Source: G942493275 sp942493275 (GTDB lineage: Bacteria > Actinomycetota > Coriobacteriia > Anaerosomatales > PHET01). Taken from it: a stretch of 64,000 nt of DNA. Under the pieces are notes generated by a model. It was given only the letters and a program-made list of their open reading frames with translations, was not told where the DNA came from and made no database searches. The translations under genes were made by a program, and so were the position numbers. Every line of letters begins with the position of its first letter. Position 1 is the first letter of the stretch. Shown in pieces: positions 8,234 to 16,609 of the stretch. The stretch covers positions 2,046,001 through 2,110,000 of the forward strand of contig OW818687.1 of the NCBI GenBank assembly GCA_942493275.1, written 5' to 3'.

Positions 8234-9580
8234 GTGGACTCCCTCTTTGATGACAGCGCTCGCGAGCGGCGTGCCGAGGTGGCGCCGCTCGCTGCGCGTA
8301 TGAGACCGCGGACCCTGGACGAGTTCATCGGTCAGCCCAAGTCCGTGGGACCCGGGACGTGGCTGAGGCGCGCCATCGAGGCGGATGCGCTTACCTCGGT
8401 CATCCTCTACGGGCCCGCCGGTACCGGGAAGACCTCGCTTGCGCGTGTGGTGGCCGAGGCGACTTCGGCGAGTTTCGTCGAGGTCTCGGCGGTGACCTCG
8501 GGAGTTGCCGATCTGCGCAAGGCGATGGAGGCGGCGTCGGACCGCCTCACCCTTTCCGGCCGCCGAACGATCCTGTTCATCGACGAGATCCACCGCTTCA
8601 GCAAGTCCCAGCAAGATGCGCTGCTTCACGCCGTCGAGGACCGCATCATCGTCCTCATCGGCGCGACGACCGAGAATCCCTACTTCGAGGTCAACGCTCC
8701 GCTGGTGAGCCGCTCCCGAATCGTCGAACTCGAGCCCCTCGGCGATGAGGACGTGGCCGAGATAGTCTCCCGGGCGATCACCGACGTGCGGGGGCTGGGC
8801 GGTGCGATCGCCGTGGAGCCCGACGCGCTCGAGGCCATCGTGCTGGGCGCCGGTGGCGACGCGCGTGTGGCGCTCACCACGCTCGAACTCGCTGCGGCGT
8901 TTGCGGAGCCCGACGAAGGGGGCGCTCGCCGCGTCACCCGCGAGTCCGTGGCTGAGGCGAGTCCGTCGCGCATCCTGCCCTACGACCGGCGCGGCGACGT
9001 CCACTACGACGTCATCTCTGCGTTCATCAAGTCGATCCGGGGCAGCGACCCGGATGCGGCCGTCTACTGGCTCGCGCGGATGATCCACGGCGGCGAGGAT
9101 CCCAAGTTCATCGCTCGGAGAATGCTGATCCTCGCTTCCGAGGACGTCGGCAACGCCGATCCGCAGGCGCTGCTCATCGCCCATGCGGCGTTCAAGGCGG
9201 CCGAGTCGATCGGCTGGCCTGAGTGCCGCATCAACCTCGCGCAGGCCGCGGTCTACCTGTCGCTCGCGCCCAAGAGCAACGCCTCGTACCTCGCGATCGA
9301 CGCTGCGCTCGCCGAGGTGCGCTCAGGCCCCGCGCGAGGCGTCCCCAACCACCTGCGGGACCGGCATCGGCCCGGATCCGAATCGTATGGGGCCTACCTC
9401 TACCCGCACGACCACGAGGGCGGCTGGGTTGAGCAGCGGTACCTGCCCGAAGGACTCGAGCCCGGCGCGTTCTACCGCCCAGGCTCACGCGGGTGGGAAG
9501 CCGAGCGAACCCTGGCCGCCGAAGAGCGTTCCGGTGGGTCCAAAGACGAGGGTGATCGGCCGCCGGAGACTCGCTCCTGA
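8234..9580 (+). CDS. rarA: Replication-associated recombination protein A (AAA+ ATPase)
   Basis: RarA/MgsA acts at stalled replication forks together with SSB. The 448-residue product has Walker A (GPAGTGKTS, residues 60-68), Walker B (LFIDEIHRF), sensor 1 (GATTENPYFEV), and the C-terminal tetramerization region of the family (YWLARMIHGGEDPKFIARR, then LRDRHR..GAYLYPHDH). Length and motifs are normal. GTG at 8234 follows the lipoprotein stop by one base without a good SD, so translational coupling is likely. The location downstream of aspS matches Bacillus, where rarA (yrvN) also lies near aspS. The C-terminus ends in a short charged tail. Confidence 0.96.
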   Translation: MDSLFDDSARERRAEVAPLAARMRPRTLDEFIGQPKSVGPGTWLRRAIEADALTSVILYGPAGTGKTSLARVVAEATSASFVEVSAVTSGVADLRKAMEAASDRLTLSGRRTILFIDEIHRFSKSQQDALLHAVEDRIIVLIGATTENPYFEVNAPLVSRSRIVELEPLGDEDVAEIVSRAITDVRGLGGAIAVEPDALEAIVLGAGGDARVALTTLELAAAFAEPDEGGARRVTRESVAEASPSRILPYDRRGDVHYDVISAFIKSIRGSDPDAAVYWLARMIHGGEDPKFIARRMLILASEDVGNADPQALLIAHAAFKAAESIGWPECRINLAQAAVYLSLAPKSNASYLAIDAALAEVRSGPARGVPNHLRDRHRPGSESYGAYLYPHDHEGGWVEQRYLPEGLEPGAFYRPGSRGWEAERTLAAEERSGGSKDEGDRPPETRS

Positions 9581-9606
9581 GCACCCATTTAGGCTCGCTG
9601 CTCTGC

Positions 9607-9612
9607 TACACT
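9607..9612 (+). promoter_or_regulatory. Possible -10 element before the DUF948/sigma factor operon
   Basis: TACACT lies 50 bases upstream of the DUF948 start, in the only gap between rarA and the sigma factor operon. No clear -35 box is seen. It shares its hexamer with the elements at 4224 and 7442. Confidence 0.35.
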
Positions 9613-9661
9613 CGGAGGGTCTGTTCGCGCTGCCAGGGGAGGTTGTGTGGAGGTCGCCGCT

Positions 9662-10093
9662 ATGAGTGCGGATATCGCATCATCCACCCTCTCCATCGCG
9701 GCCCCGATCGTCGTGGCCCTGATCGCTGTGGCGCTCGGATTCGCTATCTGGGCGCTCAGGGAGATGGGACTTGCCGCTCGCTCGATGCGCGAGCTTTCGG
9801 AGGACACGCACACGCGCCTGGTCCCGCTGCTCGAGAAGGCCGACGTCACCGTCGACGCCATCAACGCCGAGCTCCTTCGAATCGACGGCATCATCACGAC
9901 GTTCGAGGACTCCGCCGAGCGTGTCAGCTCCGCATCGGGGACCATCTCGGGAATCGTATCCGCGCCCGCCGATATCGTGAACGATGTGGCGACGAGGGTG
10001 CGCAGTGCATGGAAGGACCGCCGCCGACACGCCGACACCAGCCCACCGGCCGACATGCCGGAGGACACAGACGCCGATTCGAACGATTCGTAG
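9662..10093 (+). CDS. DUF948 domain protein (membrane-anchored helical protein)
   Basis: A 143-residue protein of unknown function in the DUF948 (YtxG-like) family. One N-terminal membrane helix (STLSIAAPIVVALIAVAL) is followed by a long amphipathic helix region with regularly spaced small residues (EKADVTVDAINAELLRIDG) and a charged C-terminal tail. ATG at 9662 has GGAGG 8 bases upstream; GTG at 9647 with AGGGGAGG is a rival start. Family members often sit near stress or envelope genes. Here the gene leads an anti-sigma and a SigB-family sigma gene, so a role in the same stress response is plausible but not shown. Confidence 0.8.
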   Translation: MSADIASSTLSIAAPIVVALIAVALGFAIWALREMGLAARSMRELSEDTHTRLVPLLEKADVTVDAINAELLRIDGIITTFEDSAERVSSASGTISGIVSAPADIVNDVATRVRSAWKDRRRHADTSPPADMPEDTDADSNDS

Positions 10094-10113
10094 ACCATCG
10101 CACCGGAGGATTC

Positions 10114-10512
10114 ATGGCACAGGACAAAGTGACTCTTACCGTCCCGGCTAAGGGCGAGTACGCAAAGACCGTTCGCATGACGGCCGCCGCGCTGGTGAGC
10201 CGAATGGACATGAGCTACGACGACGTGGACGACGTGCGGATGGCCGCCGAGGAGGCGTTCATCTTCGCTGCCGACACCCTCGCGGAGGACGACGCGGTCC
10301 ACATGACGTTCCTCGTCGAAGATGGCCGGATGTCGATCGAGGTCGTGCTCGGTGACGAGCCCGGAGTGTCCGACGACGAGGTCGAGCGTCGAACGTCGTA
10401 CGCGACCTTCATCCTCCAGTCCGTGTGTGACGAGTACGAGCTGAGCACCGACGCGCAGGGCGTGCGCTCACTCAAGCTCCTGAAGTGCGCGGGAGTCGTC
10501 GATGCCAGTTAG
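10114..10512 (+). CDS. RsbW-like anti-sigma factor with degenerate Bergerat ATPase motifs
   Basis: A 132-residue protein of the HATPase_c_2/RsbW fold, expected to bind the sigma factor encoded directly downstream. The N-box helix aligns as DDVRMAAEEAFIFAAD. The Asn that binds Mg in RsbW (as in SEACTNAV) is replaced by Phe. The glycines of the second ATP-lid box (GGLGLFLI in RsbW) are replaced by RRTSYATFIL, while the following helix (QSVCDEYELS) is conserved. It may therefore bind sigma without classical kinase activity. GGAGG precedes the ATG by about 4 bases. The 3' end overlaps the sigma gene by 11 bases, implying coupled translation. No RsbV-like antagonist is encoded next to it. Confidence 0.8.
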   Translation: MAQDKVTLTVPAKGEYAKTVRMTAAALVSRMDMSYDDVDDVRMAAEEAFIFAADTLAEDDAVHMTFLVEDGRMSIEVVLGDEPGVSDDEVERRTSYATFILQSVCDEYELSTDAQGVRSLKLLKCAGVVDAS

Positions 10513-11287
10513 CCGTCGTCCCGAGAAGCAGAGCAGGAAGCTCTCCTGGGACAAGGTCTACACCAAGGAGCTCTTCCGTCGGTACCGCCTCGAGGGTGAC
10601 GAGGCGGCGCGCGACGAGCTCATCACGATGTACCTGAACCTGGTGAAGTACCTCGCCAGCCGCTTCCGCAACCGCGGTGAGCCGATCGACGACCTGATCC
10701 AGGTGGGCACCATCGGCTTGATCAAGGCCATCGACCGGTTCGACATCGAGCGTCAGGTCGAGTTCACGACATACGCCACGCCGACCATCGTCGGCGAGCT
10801 CAAGCGATACTTCCGTGATAAGGGCTGGGCGATCAAGGTCCCGCGCCGTCTTCAGGAGTTGTCCTTCAAGGTCAACCAGGCGGTGGATGCGCTGACGCAG
10901 CGCCTGCAGCGCTCGCCCTCGATTCCCGAGATCGCCGAGTACCTCGAGGTCACCCCTGAGGAAGTCCTCGAGGCGATGGAGACGAGCGAGGCCTACAACT
11001 TCGTCTCCCTGGAGAGCGATCGCGGCGGGGACGGCTCGGACAGCTTCAGCATCCTCGAGTACATCGGCAAGGATGACGCGCTCATGGCCGTCATCGATGA
11101 TCGCACCACGCTGCAGGTGGCGTTCAAGAAGCTCACGCCGCAGGAGCAGAAGGTGCTCTATCTGCGGTTCTTCGAAGGCCTGACGCAGACCGAGATCGCG
11201 CGTCAGCTCGACATCTCGCAGATGCAGGTATCCCGGCTTCTCCGCAGGACTCTCAAGGTCTTGCGGGAGAACATCGTCAGGGAGTAG
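10502..11287 (+). CDS. RNA polymerase sigma factor, SigB/SigF family
   Basis: A 261-residue group 3 sigma-70 factor. Region 2 reads NLVKYLASRFRNRG..DLIQVGTIGLIKAIDRFD, with EFTTYATPTIVGELKRYFRDK characteristic of SigB/SigF/SigG. Region 3 (VPRRLQELSFKVNQ) and region 4 (LTPQEQKVLYLRFFEGLTQTEIARQL, then the ISQMQVSRLLRR helix-turn-helix) follow. The preceding overlapping gene encodes its likely anti-sigma factor. I see no GTTT...GGGTA-type promoter in the window that clearly belongs to its regulon. It is not of the FliA/SigD class, so it is not the obvious reader of the sigma-28-like promoters in the pilus locus. Confidence 0.93.
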   Translation: MPVSRRPEKQSRKLSWDKVYTKELFRRYRLEGDEAARDELITMYLNLVKYLASRFRNRGEPIDDLIQVGTIGLIKAIDRFDIERQVEFTTYATPTIVGELKRYFRDKGWAIKVPRRLQELSFKVNQAVDALTQRLQRSPSIPEIAEYLEVTPEEVLEAMETSEAYNFVSLESDRGGDGSDSFSILEYIGKDDALMAVIDDRTTLQVAFKKLTPQEQKVLYLRFFEGLTQTEIARQLDISQMQVSRLLRRTLKVLRENIVRE

Positions 11288-11289
11288 GG

Positions 11290-12483
11290 ATGGTCACGCA
11301 GGAGGCTCGACTCAGGCGTTGGCAGACCACGGCGTACGTCACCTGGTCGGCCGTGGGTATCCTGCTGCTGCTGTCGGTGACCGGCTACGCATTGGGTCGG
11401 ATTTCGGCCGCCATCGTCCCGTTCGTAATCGCCGCCATAATCGTGTTCCTCATGCAGGGGCCGGTCGCATCGTTCGAGCGGCGGGGCATGGCGCGAAATG
11501 CGGCGGTGGGGGTCTGCTTCGCGATAGCACTCGGACTTCTCACGCTCGTGATGACCTTCGTGGCACCGGCGGTCGTTCGCCAGCTCACGGAGCTCGCCAA
11601 GAGCGTGCCTGACTGGATCGACCAGGGCCAGGCGACCTTCGAGACGCTGCAGCAGCAGTACTCGCAGCTCGTCATCCCTGATTGGCTGCGCAATCTTGTG
11701 GCGGCGCTCGTGAGCTCGATATCGAGCATCGTCGTGAGCTTCGGGCGCTCGGCTGCCGAGTTCATTCTGGCGGCGGGCGGCGGAATCGCCACCGGCTTCT
11801 TCGACGTGTTCATCGCGTTCGTCGTGGCTTTCTGGGTGCTCAAAGACCTCCCCAAGATGCGCGACGAGCTCGTGATGCTCGCAGGCGAGAAGCGCGAAAC
11901 CGACGTCGAGAACCTGATTCTCACGGTCAACCGCGTCGTCGGCGGATACCTCAAAGGGCAGACGATCGTCTCGGCGATAACCGCCACACTGGCGGGCATC
12001 GGCCTGGCGATTCTCGGAGTGCCCTACGTGCTTCTCCTGAGCGTCATCACCTTCTTCTCGAACTTCGTGCCCTACGTAGGGCCGTTCGTCGCCGGTGCCG
12101 CGGCAGCCATGGTCGCGATCTTCGACGGTGGACCCTGGCAGGCCGTGTGGGCCATCGTGATCGTCATCGCAGCTCAGAACATCACGGACAACCTGATAAC
12201 CCCCCGTATCATGTCCGAGCAAGTCGACCTGCATCCGACCCTCGTGATATTCTCGCTGCTCGTCGGCGGGACCCTGTTCGGGCTGCCGGGGATGATCTTC
12301 GCGATTCCCGTGGCGGCCACCGGCAAAGGCCTGTTCGTCTACTACTTCGAGCGTCGCACCAGCCGCTCGTTGGCCTCGGAAGACGGCGCGTTCTTCCGAA
12401 CGGTCACACCATCGTCGGACGAAGAAGAACCCGACTCGGAAGGCGACACTTCCGAGCCTGATGAACCGAGGAGCGAGACGTGA
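11290..12483 (+). CDS. AI-2E/PerM family permease
   Basis: A 397-residue integral membrane protein of the AI-2E transporter (PerM/YdiK/YtvI) family. About seven or eight hydrophobic helices are visible, beginning with AVGILLLLSVTGYALG. The family signature region PYVLLLSVITFFSNFVPYVGPFVAG is clear, and QNITDNLITPRIMSEQVDLHPTL holds the conserved C-terminal motif. The C-terminal 40 residues are acidic and low-complexity. Members export small molecules or act as Na+/H+ antiporters; the substrate here cannot be read from sequence. It follows sigB by two bases and overlaps alaS by four bases. Confidence 0.92.
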   Translation: MVTQEARLRRWQTTAYVTWSAVGILLLLSVTGYALGRISAAIVPFVIAAIIVFLMQGPVASFERRGMARNAAVGVCFAIALGLLTLVMTFVAPAVVRQLTELAKSVPDWIDQGQATFETLQQQYSQLVIPDWLRNLVAALVSSISSIVVSFGRSAAEFILAAGGGIATGFFDVFIAFVVAFWVLKDLPKMRDELVMLAGEKRETDVENLILTVNRVVGGYLKGQTIVSAITATLAGIGLAILGVPYVLLLSVITFFSNFVPYVGPFVAGAAAAMVAIFDGGPWQAVWAIVIVIAAQNITDNLITPRIMSEQVDLHPTLVIFSLLVGGTLFGLPGMIFAIPVAATGKGLFVYYFERRTSRSLASEDGAFFRTVTPSSDEEEPDSEGDTSEPDEPRSET

Positions 12484-15101
12484 ACTCCGCCCAGATCCGA
12501 GAGTCCTTCCTGAGCTACTTCGAAAGCAAGGGCTGCACGAGGCGCCCGAGTTCGTCGCTCATCCCTGATGACCCGTCGCTGCTGCTGACGACCGCCGGCA
12601 TGGTGCAGTTCAAGCCGGTGTTCCTGGGCGTCAAAGACCTCGGGTTCACGCGTGCAACCACGGTGCAGAAGTGCGTCCGCACCACTGACATCGACATTAT
12701 CGGCACCACGGGGCGCCACCACTCCTTCTTCGAGATGCTCGGCAACTTCAGCTTCGGTGACTACTTCAAGTCCGAGGCGTCAGCGTGGGCATGGGAGTAT
12801 TCGGTCGAGGTCCTCGGACTCGACCCCGAGCGCATTTGGATCTCCATCTACGAGGATGACGACGAGGCCGAGGCGATCTGGGCCAACGAGGTGGGCGTCC
12901 GCCCCGAGCGCATCGTGCGCATGGGCGCCAAGGACAACTTCTGGAGCGCCGGTCCCACCGGCCCGTGCGGCCCCTGCTCGGAGCTCTACTACGACCAGGG
13001 CCCCGAGGTCGGGTGCGGCAGCTCAGAGTGCGCGCCCGGGTGCGACTGCGACCGGTTCCTCGAGTACTGGAACCTCGTCTTCATGCAGTACGACCGCCAG
13101 GAAGACGGCTCGCTCATCCCGCTGCCCAAGCAAAACATCGATACGGGCATGGGCCTCGAGCGCATCGCCGCCATCCTTCAGGGCGTCCAGTCCAACTTCG
13201 AGACCGACATACTGCGCACCATCCTCGCACTCGCCGAGGAGATCACGGGCGTGGCGTACGGGGTCGGCGAGAAGAGCGACACCTCGCTTCGCATCATCGC
13301 GGACCACGCGCGCTCGGTGACGTTCATGATCGCCGACGGCATCCTGCCCTCCAACGAGGGGAGGGGTTACGTTCTGCGCCGCCTGCTGCGCCGCGCGGTC
13401 CGTCACGGTCGACTTCTCGGCGTCGAGGACGCGTTCCTCAACCGCCTCGTGTCGCTCGTCATCGAGCTCATGGGCGCCGCCTATCCCGAGATCGTCAGCC
13501 ACCGCGACCTCATCGCCGGCATCGTGTCGAGCGAGGAGGAGCGCTTCAGCTCGACCCTCAAGACCGGCATGACCTTCCTCGAGGCCGAGCTAAGCACGCT
13601 CGCCGAGAAGGGCGGCACCCTCGACGGCGGCGTGGCGTTCACGCTGCACGACACGTACGGATTCCCCTACGAGCTCACCGCCGAAATCGCCGCCGAGAAG
13701 GGCTTCGACGTCGATGAGGAGTCTTTCAAGTCCGAGATGGAGGCGCAGCGCACCCGCGCACGTGCCCACGTGAAGGATGACTCTTGGAACGCCTATGGCG
13801 GCGCCTTCAGCCAGATCTCTGCCGATGCGGGATCGACGGACTTCGTTGGCTACGAGGTCGACGAGACCGAGGCCACAGTCGTCGGAATCGTTGTGGGCGG
13901 CGAGCTCGTGCAGGAGGCGACGGCGGGCGACCGATGTGAGATCGTGCTCGACCGCACCTCGTTCTATGGCGAGCAAGGCGGTCAGGTGGGTGACACCGGC
14001 ACTATCTCGTCTGACGGAGTGACCGTGCGCGTGGAAGACACCAAGATCCCCGAGCCCGGTCTCTACTCGCATTCATCTGTCGTCGAGTCCGGCACGCTGC
14101 GGGTGGGTCAGAAGGTCACGGCCTCCATCGACTTCATCCGCCGCGAGCGTATTCGCCGCAATCACACCGCGACCCACCTGCTGCACTGGGCGCTGCGACT
14201 GGTTCTCGGAGAGCACGCCACCCAGGCGGGCTCCTCGGTGAGCCCCGAGCGCCTGCGCTTCGACTTCACGCACTTCGAGGGTCTCTCGGCGGAGCAGATC
14301 GACAGGATCGAGCGCCTCGTGAACGCGAAGGTGTTCGAGAACCACCCGGTCCGCGCATACGAGACCTCGCTGTCGACAGCGCGTGAGGCCGGCGTCACGG
14401 CACTGTTCGGTGAGAAGTACTCGGACTTCGTCCGGGTGCTCGAGGTCGGCAACTTCAGCAAGGAGCTGTGCGGTGGTACGCACATCGCGCGCACCAGCGA
14501 GATCGGCTTCGTGAAGATCACCGGGGAGAGCAGCGTAGGTGCCAACCTGCGCCGCATCGAGGCCGTGACCAGCTTCGACGCATACGAGCTCGCACGCGAG
14601 CAGGAACGTGAGCTGTTTGAGGCCGCAGCGGTCATGAAGGTCCCCGCACGAGACGTCGCCGAGAAGGCCGCGTCACTGCTCAAGCGTGTCAAGGAGCTCG
14701 AGGGCGGCAGCCAGCGGCTCAAAGAGGTCATCTCGGAGGACCGCATCAGCGCGCTGCTCGGCAGCGCCGTGGACCTCGGCTACAAGGTCGTCTTCGCCGC
14801 CGAAGGCACTGCACGCCCGCAGGGGCTGCGCGGAATCTGGGACGTCTTGCGCGAGCGCGGCGCGGACGCGGCGGTCATCATCGTGCCCGACGCTGAGAGC
14901 GGCAAGCCGATCATGATGGCTGCAGGCACCGACGCTGCAGTCGCCGGCGGGTTCAACGCGGGTGCCATCGTCAAGGAGATGGCGGCTGCGGTCGGCGGCA
15001 GGGGCGGCGGCACGCCGGCGATGGCCCAGGGCGGCGGCGAGGACGCGGAGCGGATAGCCGAGGCGATCGCGGCGGCTCGCGGGTTGCTCGGCATCGACTG
15101 A
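12480..15101 (+). CDS. alaS: Alanyl-tRNA synthetase
   Basis: Charges tRNA-Ala; 873 residues, full length for a bacterial AlaRS. The class II aminoacylation core is at the N-terminus (FLSYFESKGCTRRPSSSL; TTGRHHSFFEMLGNFSFGDY). The editing domain has the zinc/catalytic motifs HTATHLLHWAL and CGGTHIART. The C-terminal DHHA1 part ends in GGRGGGTPAMAQGGG. GTG at 12480 overlaps the permease stop by four bases, with GAGGAG 6 bases upstream. alaS - ruvX - mltG - aroE is a conserved actinobacterial and firmicute order. Confidence 0.97.
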   Translation: MNSAQIRESFLSYFESKGCTRRPSSSLIPDDPSLLLTTAGMVQFKPVFLGVKDLGFTRATTVQKCVRTTDIDIIGTTGRHHSFFEMLGNFSFGDYFKSEASAWAWEYSVEVLGLDPERIWISIYEDDDEAEAIWANEVGVRPERIVRMGAKDNFWSAGPTGPCGPCSELYYDQGPEVGCGSSECAPGCDCDRFLEYWNLVFMQYDRQEDGSLIPLPKQNIDTGMGLERIAAILQGVQSNFETDILRTILALAEEITGVAYGVGEKSDTSLRIIADHARSVTFMIADGILPSNEGRGYVLRRLLRRAVRHGRLLGVEDAFLNRLVSLVIELMGAAYPEIVSHRDLIAGIVSSEEERFSSTLKTGMTFLEAELSTLAEKGGTLDGGVAFTLHDTYGFPYELTAEIAAEKGFDVDEESFKSEMEAQRTRARAHVKDDSWNAYGGAFSQISADAGSTDFVGYEVDETEATVVGIVVGGELVQEATAGDRCEIVLDRTSFYGEQGGQVGDTGTISSDGVTVRVEDTKIPEPGLYSHSSVVESGTLRVGQKVTASIDFIRRERIRRNHTATHLLHWALRLVLGEHATQAGSSVSPERLRFDFTHFEGLSAEQIDRIERLVNAKVFENHPVRAYETSLSTAREAGVTALFGEKYSDFVRVLEVGNFSKELCGGTHIARTSEIGFVKITGESSVGANLRRIEAVTSFDAYELAREQERELFEAAAVMKVPARDVAEKAASLLKRVKELEGGSQRLKEVISEDRISALLGSAVDLGYKVVFAAEGTARPQGLRGIWDVLRERGADAAVIIVPDAESGKPIMMAAGTDAAVAGGFNAGAIVKEMAAAVGGRGGGTPAMAQGGGEDAERIAEAIAAARGLLGID

Positions 15102-15104
15102 GCG

Positions 15105-15539
15105 GTGCGACTGCTCGCACTCGATATCGGTGAGAAGCGCATCGGCGTCGCCGTGTCAGACGCCGAGGGACGCATCGCCATGCCGGTAGCGGTAATCGAC
15201 ACGCGCAAGGCCCTGGGTGACGGGCGCGATCTCGTGCGACTGGTCGAGGATTACGAAGTCGAGTCCGTCGTTGTGGGCCTTCCACTGTCACTCGACGGAA
15301 GCGAAGGTCCGCAGGTCGCACGGGTCAAAGCGACAGCCGACCGGTTGGCGCAGTTCTTGCGCGTCCCCCTCCTGTTCGCCGATGAACGACTCTCCTCGGC
15401 TGAGGCTTCTCGACGCATGGCCGAGGGCGGGCTGAGCGAGAAGGACAGGCGAGGATCGGTCGACAAGATCGCGGCCGCCATCTTCTTGCAGAGCTATCTC
15501 GACGCGCGATGCGCATCTGACGACAAGGGTGACGACTGA
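15105..15539 (+). CDS. ruvX: Pre-16S rRNA nuclease RuvX/YqgF
   Basis: A 144-residue RNase H-fold nuclease that trims the 5' end of pre-16S rRNA; formerly called a Holliday junction resolvase. The catalytic acidic residues lie in LALDIGEKRIGVAVSD and FADERLSSAEA. VVGLPLSLDG and a C-terminal DKIAAAIFLQSYLD are typical. GTG at 15105 follows the alaS stop by three bases. Length is standard. Confidence 0.95.
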   Translation: MRLLALDIGEKRIGVAVSDAEGRIAMPVAVIDTRKALGDGRDLVRLVEDYEVESVVVGLPLSLDGSEGPQVARVKATADRLAQFLRVPLLFADERLSSAEASRRMAEGGLSEKDRRGSVDKIAAAIFLQSYLDARCASDDKGDD

Positions 15540-15541
15540 TA

Positions 15542-16609
15542 ATGGCGCGGGTTGGGACTTCGAGACGCAAAGCTCGGAAGCGAGCCGCCCTCATCATCAT
15601 CTGTGTGATTCTCGTTGCGCTTTCCCTGGTGCTGATCACCGGGGTGCGGGCGGCCTTCTACAAGCCCGCAGTGGACGTCGACCCCGGCAAGCCGGTCCAG
15701 ATCGAAGTACCGGAGGGCGCTGGGACCGCCGTGATCGCGACACAACTCGCGAGGGCGGGCGTAGTCGAGAATGCGGCGATGTTTCGAGTTCAGTCCAAGC
15801 TGGCGGGTGCCGACGGCAAGATGCGCGCCGGCGTCTACGACCTGGCCACGGGCATGCCCTACGACCTTGTCATCGACAAGCTGATCGAGGGACCGCCAAT
15901 CGCTTATGTCACCGTGACGATCCCTGAGGGCTTCACCGTCGAACAGGTTGCCGCTCGGCTCGAGAAGCAGCTCGGGATTCCCGCCGAGGAGACACTCGAG
16001 TTGATCAAGGGCGGCGCCGACCAGTTCGTCGACGAGCATCCGTATCTGGAGAACGCCTACGCAGGCTCGCTTGAGGGCTACCTGTTTCCCAAGACCTACA
16101 ATATCCAGGAGAACGCGAGCGCCAGAGACGCCGTTGAGATGATGCTCGACCAGTTCGACAAGGAGTTCGCGAGTGTAGACACGGCGCGCGCGTCCGAGCA
16201 GGGGCTATCGATGACCCAGGTCGTGACGCTGGCGTCGATGATCGAGCGCGAGACCCGTGTCGAGAAGGAGAGACGGCTGGTCTCCTCGGTCATCTACAAT
16301 CGGCTGCAGCGAGGGATGAAACTCGAGATCGACGCGACCATCGAGTACGTATTGCCGGGCAACCGCTTTCGCCTCAAGAACAGCCATCTGAGGATCGACA
16401 GCCCGTACAACACGTATCGCTATGAGGGTCTTCCGGCCGGTCCCATCTCCAGCCCGGGCCTCGCGTCGCTTCAGGCCGCTGCCGATCCGGCAGACACGGA
16501 CTACCTCTACTACGTACTCACGGGTAAAGACGGTACGCACACCTTTGCCACGAACAAGGCGGACTTCTTGGAAGCAAAGCAGAAGTCGAAGGAGGTCTTC
16601 GGAAAGTGA
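15542..16609 (+). CDS. mltG: Endolytic transglycosylase MltG
   Basis: Cuts nascent peptidoglycan strands at the membrane; 355 residues. A cytoplasmic basic N-terminus (SRRKARKRAA) is followed by one membrane helix at about residues 16-36. A LysM-like region follows (VDPGKPVQIEVPEGAGTAV). The YceG catalytic domain contains the catalytic Glu in TLASMIERET and the family signature YEGLPAGPISSPGLASL. ATG at 15542 follows the ruvX stop by two bases. The frame ends in a TGATG overlap region with the ABC transporter gene. Confidence 0.95.
   Translation: MARVGTSRRKARKRAALIIICVILVALSLVLITGVRAAFYKPAVDVDPGKPVQIEVPEGAGTAVIATQLARAGVVENAAMFRVQSKLAGADGKMRAGVYDLATGMPYDLVIDKLIEGPPIAYVTVTIPEGFTVEQVAARLEKQLGIPAEETLELIKGGADQFVDEHPYLENAYAGSLEGYLFPKTYNIQENASARDAVEMMLDQFDKEFASVDTARASEQGLSMTQVVTLASMIERETRVEKERRLVSSVIYNRLQRGMKLEIDATIEYVLPGNRFRLKNSHLRIDSPYNTYRYEGLPAGPISSPGLASLQAAADPADTDYLYYVLTGKDGTHTFATNKADFLEAKQKSKEVFGK

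Noticed and set aside
10502..11287. The SigB-family factor as the FliA-type sigma reading the pilin promoters
   Set aside because: Its region 2 and 4 sequences are SigB/SigF-like, whose promoters are GTTT-N14-GGGTA-like, not TAAA-N15-GCCGATAA.
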